From the NCBI GenBank assembly GCA_041653495.1, contig JBAZFF010000022.1, positions 1-7,548 on the forward strand: DNA of 7,548 nt, read 5' to 3'. Shown piece after piece: positions 1-6,301 of the stretch; positions within the stretch are counted from its first letter, which is position 1, and each line of letters opens with the position of its first letter. The notes under the pieces are model-generated. The model did no database searches. It was not told where the DNA came from and worked only from the letters and a program-made list of their open reading frames with translations. Origin of the DNA: JBAZFF01 sp041653495. GTDB lineage: Bacteria > Patescibacteriota > Minisyncoccia > Minisyncoccales > RBG-13-42-11. Position numbers and translations under genes: made by a program.

Positions 1-1
1 T

Positions 2-25
2 ACCACCATAATTTCCAAAAAATAA
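2..25 (+). CDS. 3' end of an upstream gene (infC candidate), partial
   Basis: The frame starting at base 2 reads TTIISKK and stops at 23-25, one base before the rpmI start. Translation initiation factor IF3 (infC) normally precedes rpmI-rplT, and many IF3 proteins end in a short hydrophobic stretch followed by lysines, which fits this tail. Only seven codons are visible, so the gene name rests on conserved gene order and not on sequence identity. The other two frames also lack a convincing alternative: one stops at 8-10 and one runs into rpmI. Confidence 0.35.
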   Translation, partial: TTIISKK

Positions 26-26
26 T

Positions 27-221
27 ATGCCCAAACTAAAAACAAGAAAATCAGTCACAAAAAGATTCAAAATAACCAAGAACGGTAAGATCTTAAGAAG
101 AGCTATCGGTCTTGACCATGCCAGATCAAAAAAGTCAGGGCAGCAGATAAGAGACACGAGAAAGTGGATTCCCTTGTCCAAGCCTGAATGCAGAAGAATT
201 AGAAAAATAATTGCAAAATAA
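27..221 (+). CDS. rpmI: Large-subunit ribosomal protein bL35
   Basis: This 64-residue, very basic protein is ribosomal protein bL35, a structural part of the 50S subunit. The N-terminus MPKLKTRKSVTKRFKITKNG matches the family pattern MPKxKT..xxKRFKxTxxGK. The lysine/arginine-rich middle (GKILRRAIGLDHARSKKS) and the C-terminal SKPECRRIRKII are also typical. Length is normal for bL35 (about 60-66 residues). Its stop codon shares one base with the rplT start (TAATG), so the two genes are probably translationally coupled. No Shine-Dalgarno sequence is visible before the ATG; the 26 bases upstream are A/T-rich. Identity is secure from sequence and from the rplT neighbour. Confidence 0.97.
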   Translation: MPKLKTRKSVTKRFKITKNGKILRRAIGLDHARSKKSGQQIRDTRKWIPLSKPECRRIRKIIAK

Positions 222-568
222 TGCCTAGAGTAAAAAGAGGAACAATCAAGAATAAAAAAAGGAGAAACTTGCTGGAATATGCAAAAGGTTTTAAGTGGGG
301 GAGGAAATCCAAGTTCGTCATGGCTAAAGAAGCCGTAAAGCATGCTTGGAAATATGCCTACAGGGACAGAAAGACCAAAAAGAGAGAGAAAAGAAGCCTG
401 TGGCAGAGCCAGATAAATTCAGCTTGCCGACTTGAAGGAATATCCTACAGCAGACTAATCGCGGGACTCAAAAAAAACAAAATAGAGATGGACAGGAAAA
501 TACTTTCCATTCTTTCCCAAAGAAACCCCGAAATATTCAAGAAAATAGTGGAGAAAGTAAAAGCTTAA
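221..568 (+). CDS. rplT: Large-subunit ribosomal protein bL20
   Basis: This 115-residue basic protein is bL20, which binds 23S rRNA and is needed early in 50S assembly. The family signature runs along the whole length: MPRVKRGTIKNKKRRNLLEYAKGFKWGRKSKF at the N-terminus, then AVKHAWKYAYRDRKTKKREKRSLWQSQINSACR, then GISYSRLIAGLKKNKIEMDRKILSIL. Length matches the usual 115-120 residues. It starts on the last base of the rpmI stop codon and has no Shine-Dalgarno motif, which suggests initiation by ribosomes finishing rpmI. In other bacteria bL20 represses its own operon by binding the infC-rpmI leader; that region lies mostly outside this window, so such control cannot be judged here. A terminator hairpin begins ten bases after the stop. 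Confidence 0.98.
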   Translation: MPRVKRGTIKNKKRRNLLEYAKGFKWGRKSKFVMAKEAVKHAWKYAYRDRKTKKREKRSLWQSQINSACRLEGISYSRLIAGLKKNKIEMDRKILSILSQRNPEIFKKIVEKVKA

Positions 569-578
569 ATATAAAATA

Positions 579-606
579 CCGCCCAGTGAAACACTAGGCG
601 GTTTTT
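579..606. terminator. Shared bidirectional terminator between rplT and the leftward operon
   Basis: Ten-base arms at 579-588 (CCGCCCAGTG) and 592-601 (CACTAGGCGG) enclose a three-base AAA loop. On the + strand there is one C-A mismatch and the stem is followed by five T (602-606), a standard intrinsic terminator for rplT. Read on the - strand the mismatch becomes a G-U wobble and the stem is followed by an A/T-rich TATTTTATATTT stretch, so it can also end the operon whose last stop codon is at 608-610. Both convergent transcription units end within 40 bases. Confidence 0.88.
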
Positions 607-607
607 G

Positions 608-814
608 TTAAATGAGCTTTAAATGCTCTAGTTTAGAGACCTCCTGATAGAAAATCTTCCCTTGCTTCTTTTTGAAAGTAATTAATTCTAATCCGGTCAT
701 TTGGACTACCTCAAGGTCAAGCCCGCATCCTAGAGGACACTTATTGCTTTTAGGCTCAACCAATACTGATCCGCATTTGGGGCATTTTCCACAATTCACG
801 GTCTCTTCTGGCAT
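608..814 (-). CDS. Small Cys-rich zinc-ribbon-like protein, function unknown
   Basis: This 68-residue protein has five cysteines in its first 30 residues: C8, C11, C14, C26 and C30 (CGKCPKCG, then CPLGCG). The C11-x2-C14 and C26-x3-C30 pairs, or C8-x2-C11 as an alternative knuckle, would make a zinc ribbon. The rest (roughly residues 35-68) is a mixed hydrophobic and charged segment with no motif I recognise. A GTG two codons upstream (818-820) also opens the frame, but a good ribosome-binding site (AAGGAGA, 821-827) touches that GTG and sits about seven bases from the ATG at 812-814, so I chose the ATG. It is the last gene of the leftward operon, 27 bases after the alkyltransferase gene. No function can be assigned; a nucleic-acid or protein-binding role is a guess from the zinc knuckles. 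Confidence 0.75.
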   Translation of the reverse strand: MPEETVNCGKCPKCGSVLVEPKSNKCPLGCGLDLEVVQMTGLELITFKKKQGKIFYQEVSKLEHLKLI

Positions 815-820
815 AGGCAC

Positions 821-827
821 TCTCCTT
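821..827 (-). promoter_or_regulatory. Shine-Dalgarno site that decides the start of the zinc-ribbon gene
   Basis: Read on the - strand this is AAGGAGA, one of the few strong Shine-Dalgarno sequences in the window. It abuts the GTG at 818-820 but has near-optimal spacing to the ATG at 812-814, which supports the ATG as the true start. The gene therefore seems to be initiated independently within a polycistronic mRNA whose other members mostly rely on overlaps. Confidence 0.7.
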
Positions 828-841
828 TTTTAAAAGTTCCA

Positions 842-1099
842 CTATTTTATTACCACTCCCTCTGATTTTAGTAAAGACCTTTTCTTATCTCTTCCCCTGT
901 TGTATCCTCCCAATCCGTCAGATCTGACGACTCTGTGGCAGGGAATCTCAGGATCATTATTCTTGTTTAAAACATTGCCCACCGCCCTATAGGCCCGCAC
1001 GCTGCCGCACAGGACGGCAACCTCCTTATATGTTAGAACCTTTCCTTTCGGAATTTTTCTTACTACTTTTAGGACTTTCTCCTTAAACTTCATTTTCAT
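842..1099 (-). CDS. Minimal O6-alkylguanine-DNA alkyltransferase (MGMT/Ogt catalytic domain only)
   Basis: The 85-residue product is the DNA-binding and catalytic domain of the MGMT/Ogt/Ada-C family, which repairs O6-alkylguanine by moving the alkyl group irreversibly to a cysteine. The active-site motif IPCHRVV carries the acceptor C54. Helix-turn-helix features are present: IPKGKVLTY (16-24), the arginine-finger segment YRAVGN with R38, an Asn-rich turn (N45-N48), and the GLGGYNRG loop (62-69). The N-terminal RNase H-like domain of full-length Ogt (about 165-180 residues) is absent. That is the size of alkyltransferase-like (ATL) proteins, but those have Trp in place of Cys, whereas this has Cys, so it may be an active transferase. 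The start is the ATG at 1097-1099 (or 1091-1093) inside the end of the Nudix gene; a longer in-frame ATG at 1159 would only add Nudix-overlapping sequence. No Shine-Dalgarno is seen, implying coupling. Confidence 0.88.
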   Translation of the reverse strand: MKMKFKEKVLKVVRKIPKGKVLTYKEVAVLCGSVRAYRAVGNVLNKNNDPEIPCHRVVRSDGLGGYNRGRDKKRSLLKSEGVVIK

Positions 1100-1523
1100 C
1101 AAGAAAACAATTGGCCTTGGCAAGAGTTTCTTTTGCTTTTTCGAAAGTAAGCGTCTCAATCGCCTTTTTGAAAGGAAGCCATTTGAATCCTATATGTTCA
1201 AAAGAAATATTTATCTTTTCCTCTTTTGTCTCACCGACGAAGAAAACGACGGTTTTTAAGACCCTGTTACCCTTAAAGACAAAGAAGTATTTTATTGTTT
1301 CTTGAAAACCGCCTAGAATCCTAATGTCAGTTAAGCCTGTTTCCTCTTCTGCTTCTCTCCTAGCGGCAGTTATTTCGTCTTCACCTTTCTCTATATGCCC
1401 CTTTACGAAATCCCAAAAGGGCTTTTTCTTTCTAGCTCCCGACCCGTAATGCAAAAGGAGGTAATATCTCTTACCCCCTCCTTTTCTAAAGATTACTATC
1501 CCCGCTGATTTTTCCGTTTGCAT
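1083..1523 (-). CDS. Nudix hydrolase, Ap4A-hydrolase/MutT type
   Basis: This 146-residue protein has a complete Nudix box, GHIEKGEDEITAARREAEEETGL at residues 42-64, matching Gx5Ex7REUxEExGU with metal-binding E57, E60 and E61. Nudix enzymes hydrolyse nucleoside diphosphates linked to another group, using Mg2+. The N-terminal KSAGIVIFRKGGGKRYYLLLHYG followed by FWDFVKGH resembles asymmetric diadenosine tetraphosphate hydrolases more than MutT (8-oxo-dGTP cleavage), but substrate cannot be fixed from sequence. Length is normal for a single-domain family member. The ATG shares one base with the polX stop (TAATG), and the 3' end overlaps the alkyltransferase gene by 17 bases, so polX, this gene and the alkyltransferase look translationally coupled. 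That context suggests cleaning of damaged nucleotides or signalling nucleotides alongside DNA repair. Confidence 0.92.
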   Translation of the reverse strand: MQTEKSAGIVIFRKGGGKRYYLLLHYGSGARKKKPFWDFVKGHIEKGEDEITAARREAEEETGLTDIRILGGFQETIKYFFVFKGNRVLKTVVFFVGETKEEKINISFEHIGFKWLPFKKAIETLTFEKAKETLAKANCFLDENEV

Positions 1524-3235
1524 TAATGGAAATAAGTTAATAGCCTTTCAAGCGAATTTGTGTTGATTATATCCTCCTTATCCGCCCAGCCCCTTCTGGC
1601 CTGGGATATTCCCAATTCAATTGGTTTCAATCCTTCCTTCTGGTGAGCATCTGAATTGATTACCATTTTGACTCCGGCCTCCTTGGCCTTCTTAATATTC
1701 TGGTCGTTCAGATCCATCCTTTCCATGGATGCATTTATCTCCAAGGCAACATTATATTTCTTCGCTGTCTTGAGTATCTCGTCAAAATCACAATTATACT
1801 CGTCTCTCCTTTTCAGAATCCTTCCGGTGGGATGGGAAAGTATGTCTATATTGGGATTCTTTATGGCATTTATTATCCTTTCGGTCATCTCCTTCCTTTC
1901 CATTTTAAAGTTTGAATGGACGCCGGCTATGACATAATCCATTCTTTTGAGAGCCTCGTCTTTTATATCCAAAGTCCCGTCGTTAAGTATGTTTACCTCC
2001 GCCCCCTTTAGAATCTTAAATCCCTTTTCGTTTTTATTCAGCCTGTCTATCTCTTTATTCCTCTCTGCTAACTTCTTTTCGTCCAGCCCTTTTTCTATTC
2101 TCAAGAACTTCGTGTGGTCTGATATTCCTATATATTCATACCCCATATCTTTTGCCACCCGGGCCATCTCAGCTATTGAATCTTCTCCTCCGTCCCAGTT
2201 TGAATGGCAGTGCAAATCTCCCTTTAGGTCATTGTACCCTATTAATTTGGGAAGATTATGCAAAATGGCTGCTTGTATTTCACCCCTGTCCTCCCTGAGT
2301 TCCGGTTCTATGTAATCCATACCTAAGGCCTTATAGATGCTTTGTTCCGTCCCTCCTGCAATCATTTTGGAACCTTTAAACAGGCCGTATTCGGAGAGCT
2401 TTAGTCCTTTCTGCATCGCTATCCTCCTCACGGCTATATTATGCTCTTTGGAACCTGTAAAATACTGTAGGGCGGAACCATAGCTTTTCTTTCTCAAGAC
2501 CCTCAGGTCTACATCAAACCCTTGTCTTAACCTGATTGAGGACTTCGTGGATCCTTTCCCCCAGACTTTCATTATCTCGGAGAAGGAAAGAAAAAAATCC
2601 ATAACCTTTTTAGGATTTTTCGTAGTCACTAAAATGTCTACGTCCCCTATAGTATCTTTTCTCCTCCTGACGGATCCTGCAGGGCTGATTTGTTCAACTT
2701 CTTTTAAGGATTCCAATCTCTTTATTATGCTTTTAACCTCGGGCAATATTTCGCCCAAGAGATATCTTCCCTTGCTTCTTTTTAAGAATTCCAATCCCTC
2801 TAAAATATTCTGCTCTGTTTTCTCCCCGAACCCGGCCAGAGCTGCAATTTTGTGGCTCTTTGCCGCTCCTTCTAAAGTTTTTAAATCCCTAACGCCCAGT
2901 TCTTTATAGAGCGTCCTGGCTTTTTTAGGCCCCATCCCTTCCACCTGGAGCAATTCTCCGAGATTCAAGGGAAGCCTTTTCTTTAAATTATCGTAATATC
3001 TGATTCTCCCTGTCTTCAGATACTCTTCTATCTTTAGGGCGATGCTTTTCCCCACGCCCTTCATATCCTCCAAATCTTTCAGCCCTCCTCTCTCATACAC
3101 ATCATTTATGTCCTCTTCCAAAGACTCTAAAGTCATGGCCGCCCTTTGGTAGGCATAAGGTTTGAAAGGGATTTCGTCCATCCTTAAAAACTCTGCGATC
3201 TCATAGAATATTTTAGCCAATTCCTGATTGTTCAT
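1523..3235 (-). CDS. polX: DNA polymerase/3'-5' exonuclease PolX (Pol X core plus PHP domain)
   Basis: The 570-residue protein has the full bacterial PolX architecture and length, acting in base-excision and gap-filling repair. Residues 1-80 form the 8-kDa-like domain with a helix-hairpin-helix (DMKGVGKSIA, 57-66). Further HhH motifs lie at VEGMGPKKA (98-106) and LAGFGEKT (133-140). The polymerase palm shows GSVRRRKDTIGDVDILV (187-203) with metal-binding D198 and D200, and D243 in GFDVDLRVL. SYGSALQYFTGSKEHN (251-266) is the typical Pol X nucleotide-binding stretch. The PHP domain keeps all expected metal ligands: D340/H342/H344, D373/H374, E413, H440, H468, E499, D529 and H531. Exonuclease and AP-endonuclease-type activity is therefore likely. 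The ATG lies one base after the stop codon of the half-MFS gene, and the stop overlaps the Nudix start. Confidence 0.97.
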   Translation of the reverse strand: MNNQELAKIFYEIAEFLRMDEIPFKPYAYQRAAMTLESLEEDINDVYERGGLKDLEDMKGVGKSIALKIEEYLKTGRIRYYDNLKKRLPLNLGELLQVEGMGPKKARTLYKELGVRDLKTLEGAAKSHKIAALAGFGEKTEQNILEGLEFLKRSKGRYLLGEILPEVKSIIKRLESLKEVEQISPAGSVRRRKDTIGDVDILVTTKNPKKVMDFFLSFSEIMKVWGKGSTKSSIRLRQGFDVDLRVLRKKSYGSALQYFTGSKEHNIAVRRIAMQKGLKLSEYGLFKGSKMIAGGTEQSIYKALGMDYIEPELREDRGEIQAAILHNLPKLIGYNDLKGDLHCHSNWDGGEDSIAEMARVAKDMGYEYIGISDHTKFLRIEKGLDEKKLAERNKEIDRLNKNEKGFKILKGAEVNILNDGTLDIKDEALKRMDYVIAGVHSNFKMERKEMTERIINAIKNPNIDILSHPTGRILKRRDEYNCDFDEILKTAKKYNVALEINASMERMDLNDQNIKKAKEAGVKMVINSDAHQKEGLKPIELGISQARRGWADKEDIINTNSLERLLTYFH

Positions 3236-3236
3236 A

Positions 3237-3890
3237 TTAGTCTTTCGGAAGCTGGGGCTCCTGCAGCCCCTTTGTCTCGGGGACTCTAGGGACTTTTTTG
3301 TCTCTCGGGGAAATTTCCCAGAGGATTAAGAACAAAACTAGGGAAGACAGCAAGACAAAGAAACCCACTAAGACAAATAATAGGTCAAACCCAAAAATAG
3401 AAACCATAACCCCGCCTAAGGCTCCGGCCGCTCCGGCCCCTAAACCGACAATCGTGCTTCTCGCCGCCCATTCGAAAGCCTCTTTTCCTTTATCTATATG
3501 CCTCGTGAATATGGCCGTCCAAGCCGGAATGTTCATCGCCATTCCTACTCCGTAAAGCAATTGTATCAGATAGATATGCGAAGCCGATGAGCTGAATATA
3601 TATCCGAAAACGGAGAACGTCGCTATTATGTTCCCCAAAATGACGAAAATGACGTCATCCCTTTCTCCGTGGTTCTTGTCCAGATAGTTTCCGATCGGTA
3701 TTTCCAGTAGGGATTTGATTCCCCAATATATGGCCACGGAGAAACCGGCTACTTTTGCCGCTTCCGAGGGATCCGATACTATGTTCTCGTTTATAAAAAG
3801 AGCAAAAATCGGTGAGACAAACCCCATGCCGGTCAGCAGGAACACATCGGACCCTATGAGAACTTTTATTATCCTATTGATTTTAAACAT
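3237..3890 (-). CDS. Half-size MFS-like membrane protein (six helices)
   Basis: The 217-residue product is an integral membrane protein resembling the N-terminal half of a major facilitator superfamily transporter. I see six hydrophobic segments, at about 9-33, 46-66, 79-101, 104-128, 143-165 and 168-192. Between helices 2 and 3 is a motif-A-like loop, GNYLDKNHGERDD (67-79), matching GxLxDrxGrR. The usual MFS protein has 12 helices and about 400 residues, so this is half length. The frame ends in a Pro/Lys-rich hydrophilic tail (193-217), which reads as a natural end, and the next gene begins one base later, so truncation by frameshift is unlikely. It may act as a homodimer or with a partner; the substrate is unknown. 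The start overlaps the stop of the flippase-like gene (TAATG), suggesting coupled expression of two membrane proteins. Confidence 0.82.
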   Translation of the reverse strand: MFKINRIIKVLIGSDVFLLTGMGFVSPIFALFINENIVSDPSEAAKVAGFSVAIYWGIKSLLEIPIGNYLDKNHGERDDVIFVILGNIIATFSVFGYIFSSSASHIYLIQLLYGVGMAMNIPAWTAIFTRHIDKGKEAFEWAARSTIVGLGAGAAGALGGVMVSIFGFDLLFVLVGFFVLLSSLVLFLILWEISPRDKKVPRVPETKGLQEPQLPKD

Positions 3891-4876
3891 TAGTCTTCGT
3901 CAGTTAAATTATCTATCTTATTCAGAATCTTGTCTTTTATCATTATAATCCCAAATCTGAACAAGAATATGATTCCTATGAAAGAAACCATGAGGTCTGC
4001 GGCTCTTATTATCATAGTGAAGGCGGCGGCAGAGGAAATACCGAGCCCCATGCTGTTAAAGGCGAAAGACTGTATTGCCTCATGCGTCCCCAGGGCGGTA
4101 GGGATAGGAACCATTACCGCAAGATAAGAAAATCCCAGAATGGCAAGGGCAGACAGAGCTCCGATGGACTTTCCCAAAAACGCTATTAAGAACCAGACTC
4201 TGGCATACATGACTGCAGCCCTTAGAAAAGAAAGAAAGACTGCTTTCCATACAGCAAGCTTGTCTTCTTTAAAGAACTTGAATATTTCTTTCTCAACATT
4301 CCACAAGTTTCTCTTCTTGAAAAAGATTGAAACTATGCTTTCCCTCTTGTAACATTTTACGAAAAAATAAATTAAGAACGCAGCCAAGACGAGAAATGCC
4401 CCGAGAATCACCCAGATCAGATTATTAAGAGGAAAACCGTTGAGAAAGATGAAAACTATGCCTCCTAAAAAAATAACTGCTAAATTAGCTGTCCACTCCA
4501 ATATCCTGTCTATTATTACTGAAGCCATTCCTTTAGACCAGGGGATATTGTCTCTCTTCTTTAAAATATAGGCCCTCAAGGCTTCTCCCCCCCAGACAAG
4601 CACGGGGGCCAAAAACATAACCGAAAAACCGGCCAGAAAAGGGGACACCATCTTTCTAAAAGGGAGGTCTTCCCCTATGCCCTTTAGAATCTCTTTCCAC
4701 CTCCAGGCTCCCATGAATATTGTCAGAAAGCTTAAGACAAGGATTATCAATCCGTCCGACCCCTTAAACACCTCTAAATCCTTTTTGAATTCCTCCGGGC
4801 TCACCATTTGCAGGACCCAAAACACCATTCCCAGCCCGACTATGAGTGACAAAACAAAAAGCAATAATTTTTTCAT
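3890..4876 (-). CDS. Flippase-like integral membrane protein (LPG_synthase_TM / YbhN / UPF0104 family)
   Basis: This 328-residue protein matches the membrane family that includes the transmembrane part of lysylphosphatidylglycerol synthase, YbhN and AglD. I count about eight hydrophobic segments (near 4-23, 42-58, 78-96, 128-148, 152-173, 211-233, 240-258 and 284-308). Family landmarks are GGEALRAYILKKRDNIPW (96-113) followed by ASVIIDRILEW (118-128), and VPIPTALGTHEAIQSFAF (256-273), equivalent to the P-P-GG-G-xE motif. In the family the core is linked to moving or modifying lipids at the membrane. The catalytic aminoacyl-transfer domain of MprF is absent, so lysyl-lipid synthesis is not implied. 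The start is ATG 4874-4876 with no Shine-Dalgarno; a -10-like TATAAT sits ten bases upstream. It follows the exported hydrolase gene by 44 bases. Confidence 0.85.
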   Translation of the reverse strand: MKKLLLFVLSLIVGLGMVFWVLQMVSPEEFKKDLEVFKGSDGLIILVLSFLTIFMGAWRWKEILKGIGEDLPFRKMVSPFLAGFSVMFLAPVLVWGGEALRAYILKKRDNIPWSKGMASVIIDRILEWTANLAVIFLGGIVFIFLNGFPLNNLIWVILGAFLVLAAFLIYFFVKCYKRESIVSIFFKKRNLWNVEKEIFKFFKEDKLAVWKAVFLSFLRAAVMYARVWFLIAFLGKSIGALSALAILGFSYLAVMVPIPTALGTHEAIQSFAFNSMGLGISSAAAFTMIIRAADLMVSFIGIIFLFRFGIIMIKDKILNKIDNLTDED

Positions 4877-4885
4877 AATTGCTCT

Positions 4886-4891
4886 ATTATA
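4886..4891 (-). promoter_or_regulatory. Candidate -10 box before the flippase-like gene
   Basis: On the - strand this reads TATAAT, in the 44-base gap between the hydrolase and flippase-like genes. Transcription would begin around 4879, only a few bases before the ATG at 4876, giving a leaderless or nearly leaderless mRNA. The region 17 bases upstream is TTTTAT, a poor -35, and A/T-rich gaps give such boxes by chance, so this is only a candidate internal promoter. Confidence 0.3.
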
Positions 4892-4920
4892 CTTTATAAT
4901 CCCTAAAAATAAAATAACAG

Positions 4921-5673
4921 CTAACGGATGTTGTCCTCCAAGAACATAAGTATGCTGTTTCTCGTCTCGGGAGAAGACCAGGAATAGCTGTGTCCCTCAG
5001 CCTGGAAGGCCTTGGACAGAGAAACGCTTTCTCCCGCGGTTCTGGAAAAAAACCATCTGAAAGGCGCCTTGACGGTGGCCAGCAGTAGGGACCCGATTTT
5101 CCCGCCAGATAGAGTGTCTTTGCCGTTATTGTCTATCTGCAAGACATTCTTGCCTTCTGCCTTCTCCGACCAGAAGGGAGATCCTACGGATATCGCGTAA
5201 AGGGAATCATTCAGGCTCTCTGAGACTTTGTCGTAAGTCTCATTTATAAAAGCTGCCCCGTTAGAAAGACCGGCTAGTATTATTTTCTTGTCGGGGAACT
5301 TCTCTATTATAGAGTCTAAGTCTTTCGCAAACGTGTCTGAAGAAAAGGAATACCCGGCGAAGAAATCTTTTGTGGCGGATATTTTGTTCAATATCCCTTC
5401 CTTGGCCCGATTATAGGGAATCACTACAACATTATGCCCCCACTGGTCCAAAACATCTGCCATCCCTTCAACAATGGGGAAAAAATCTTGGGCCTCTTCC
5501 ATGGGAGTGTCCCCCCATCCACCCGGATTAAAGATAATGATTAAATCGCCATCGTCTAAATTCTGTATCAGCTCTTCTGACTCAAAAAGAGACGGGGTGT
5601 TTACCGGAATAAAGACTAAAACTATTGCGGAGAATATTGTGGCGAGAACCAAGAATTTGGTTATTTTTTGCAT
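4921..5673 (-). CDS. Exported or membrane-anchored alpha/beta-hydrolase-like protein
   Basis: This 250-residue protein starts with a short basic stretch and a hydrophobic segment (MQKITK, then about 7-24), a signal peptide or membrane anchor; I see no lipobox cysteine. The rest resembles a serine alpha/beta hydrolase. FNPGGWGD (48-55) could form the oxyanion region, AGLSNGA (134-140) is a nucleophile elbow with S137, D181 or D186 is a possible acid, and EGHSYSW (226-232) gives a C-terminal H228. Spacing and order (Ser, Asp, His) fit the fold. The substrate is unknown; lipid, ester or cell-wall-linked targets are all possible given the downstream flippase-like and MFS genes. It is the first gene of the seven-gene leftward run. 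I see no convincing Shine-Dalgarno or promoter in the 66 bases before it, although a TTGGCA resembling a -35 lies at 5730-5735. Confidence 0.72.
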   Translation of the reverse strand: MQKITKFLVLATIFSAIVLVFIPVNTPSLFESEELIQNLDDGDLIIIFNPGGWGDTPMEEAQDFFPIVEGMADVLDQWGHNVVVIPYNRAKEGILNKISATKDFFAGYSFSSDTFAKDLDSIIEKFPDKKIILAGLSNGAAFINETYDKVSESLNDSLYAISVGSPFWSEKAEGKNVLQIDNNGKDTLSGGKIGSLLLATVKAPFRWFFSRTAGESVSLSKAFQAEGHSYSWSSPETRNSILMFLEDNIR

Positions 5674-5738
5674 TTCTTACGGTAGCTTCTAGATAAACTT
5701 TATCCTTCTATTTTAAATCTAACACATTCTGCCAATTT

Positions 5739-5767
5739 AAAAAGGAGAGTGAATAGCCTCTCCTTTT
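5739..5767 (-). terminator. Intrinsic terminator of greA
   Basis: Read on the - strand, eight bases after the greA stop codon, AAAAGGAGAG (5767-5758) pairs perfectly with CTCTCCTTTT (5749-5740) around an eight-base loop. The lower T-run continues to five T (5743-5739) and then A/T-rich sequence. This is a standard intrinsic terminator and separates greA from the hydrolase operon. The arms are symmetrical, but no + strand gene ends here, so only the greA direction is claimed. Confidence 0.88.
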
Positions 5768-5774
5768 CAATGAA

Positions 5775-6254
5775 TTAAGCGATCCTGTAGTTTATCTTCT
5801 TAATCTTATATGTTGTCTTAACTGGCGACGGGACTTCTATCTTATCTCCGATTTTGTGCCCCAGCAGAGCCCTCCCCACCGGAGACTCGTCGGAAATTCT
5901 ATTGATAACAGGATTAGCTTCTAGGGAGCCGACCAGAGTGAATTCATTCTTCTGCCCGTTAGCGTCCACCGTAATTGTAGCCCCCAGCCCTATCTTGTTC
6001 TTCTCCGAATCCTTTGGCGCCTTGATCAAAGACACATTCTTAAAAATATTATCCAATTCTGCGATTCTGGACTCTAAAAAGCTTACGTCTTCCTGGAAGG
6101 CAAGGTACTCGGGGTTCAAATCTTCTGATTGTAAGACTTTGGGTGATTCTTCTCCTTTAGTTTTGGCTAATTTGAGCCCAACTAAATCCTTATACTCTTT
6201 CTCGAGTTTTGCGAGCCCCTCCTTGGTTAAATAAAACTTTTTTTCGTCCATCAT
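5775..6254 (-). CDS. greA: Transcript cleavage factor GreA
   Basis: The 159-residue protein is GreA, which enters the secondary channel of RNA polymerase and stimulates cleavage of backtracked RNA. The N-terminal part is a coiled coil (about residues 8-76, starting FYLTKEGLAKLEKEYKDL). Its tip carries acidic E44 and D45 in SEDLNPEY, equivalent to the GDLxENAEY tip that holds the Mg2+ for cleavage. The C-terminal FKBP-like domain has the signature INRISDESPVGRALLGHKIG (117-136). Length equals that of E. coli GreA (158). Two adjacent ATG codons exist (6252-6254 and 6249-6251); I use the first because the only purine-rich candidate ribosome-binding sequence is already 11 or more bases away. It is transcribed alone, with its own terminator, and its leader carries a hairpin described separately. 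Confidence 0.96.
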   Translation of the reverse strand: MMDEKKFYLTKEGLAKLEKEYKDLVGLKLAKTKGEESPKVLQSEDLNPEYLAFQEDVSFLESRIAELDNIFKNVSLIKAPKDSEKNKIGLGATITVDANGQKNEFTLVGSLEANPVINRISDESPVGRALLGHKIGDKIEVPSPVKTTYKIKKINYRIA

Positions 6255-6263
6255 GGTTTTTAA

Positions 6264-6291
6264 AACCCCCTTCCTTTTGAGGTCGGGGGTT
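6264..6291 (-). promoter_or_regulatory. GC-rich leader hairpin just before greA
   Basis: On the - strand AACCCCC (6291-6285) pairs with GGGGGTT (6270-6264). An inner CCT/AGG stem with a CAAA loop (6282-6273) is separated from it by a purine-rich internal loop. The 3' arm and inner loop contain AAGGAAGGGGG, the only Shine-Dalgarno-like sequence before greA, so folding could hide it. The hairpin ends in TTTT and then AAAAA, a weak terminator-like tail. The structure lies almost at the predicted 5' end of the RNA from the -10 box at 6302-6307. Control of greA by this hairpin is inference. Confidence 0.55.
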
Positions 6292-6301
6292 AAATACCTT
6301 A

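Noticed and set aside
817..835. CACTCTCCTTTTTT-A stretch shared with the greA terminator arm (5751-5737, - strand)
   Set aside because: The match is short and low in complexity. At 817-835 there is no matching upstream arm to make a hairpin, and it is better explained as the complement of a ribosome-binding site.
3268..3320. Near-repeat of TTTGTCTCGGGG and the palindrome GGGAAATTTCCC
   Set aside because: They lie inside the half-MFS coding sequence, where the repeat encodes a Pro/Lys/Asp-rich tail. The palindrome is short and has no flanking features of a mobile element or operator.
3421..3438. Tandem GCTCCGGCC repeat
   Set aside because: Two copies only, encoding the Gly/Ala-rich part of helix 5 in the half-MFS; ordinary coding low complexity.
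1111..5692. Several + strand ORFs of 60-126 codons opposite the leftward operon
   Set aside because: They are complements of well-identified genes (Nudix, polX, half-MFS, flippase-like, hydrolase), rich in Ser/Phe/Leu as expected of antisense frames, and lack recognisable domains.
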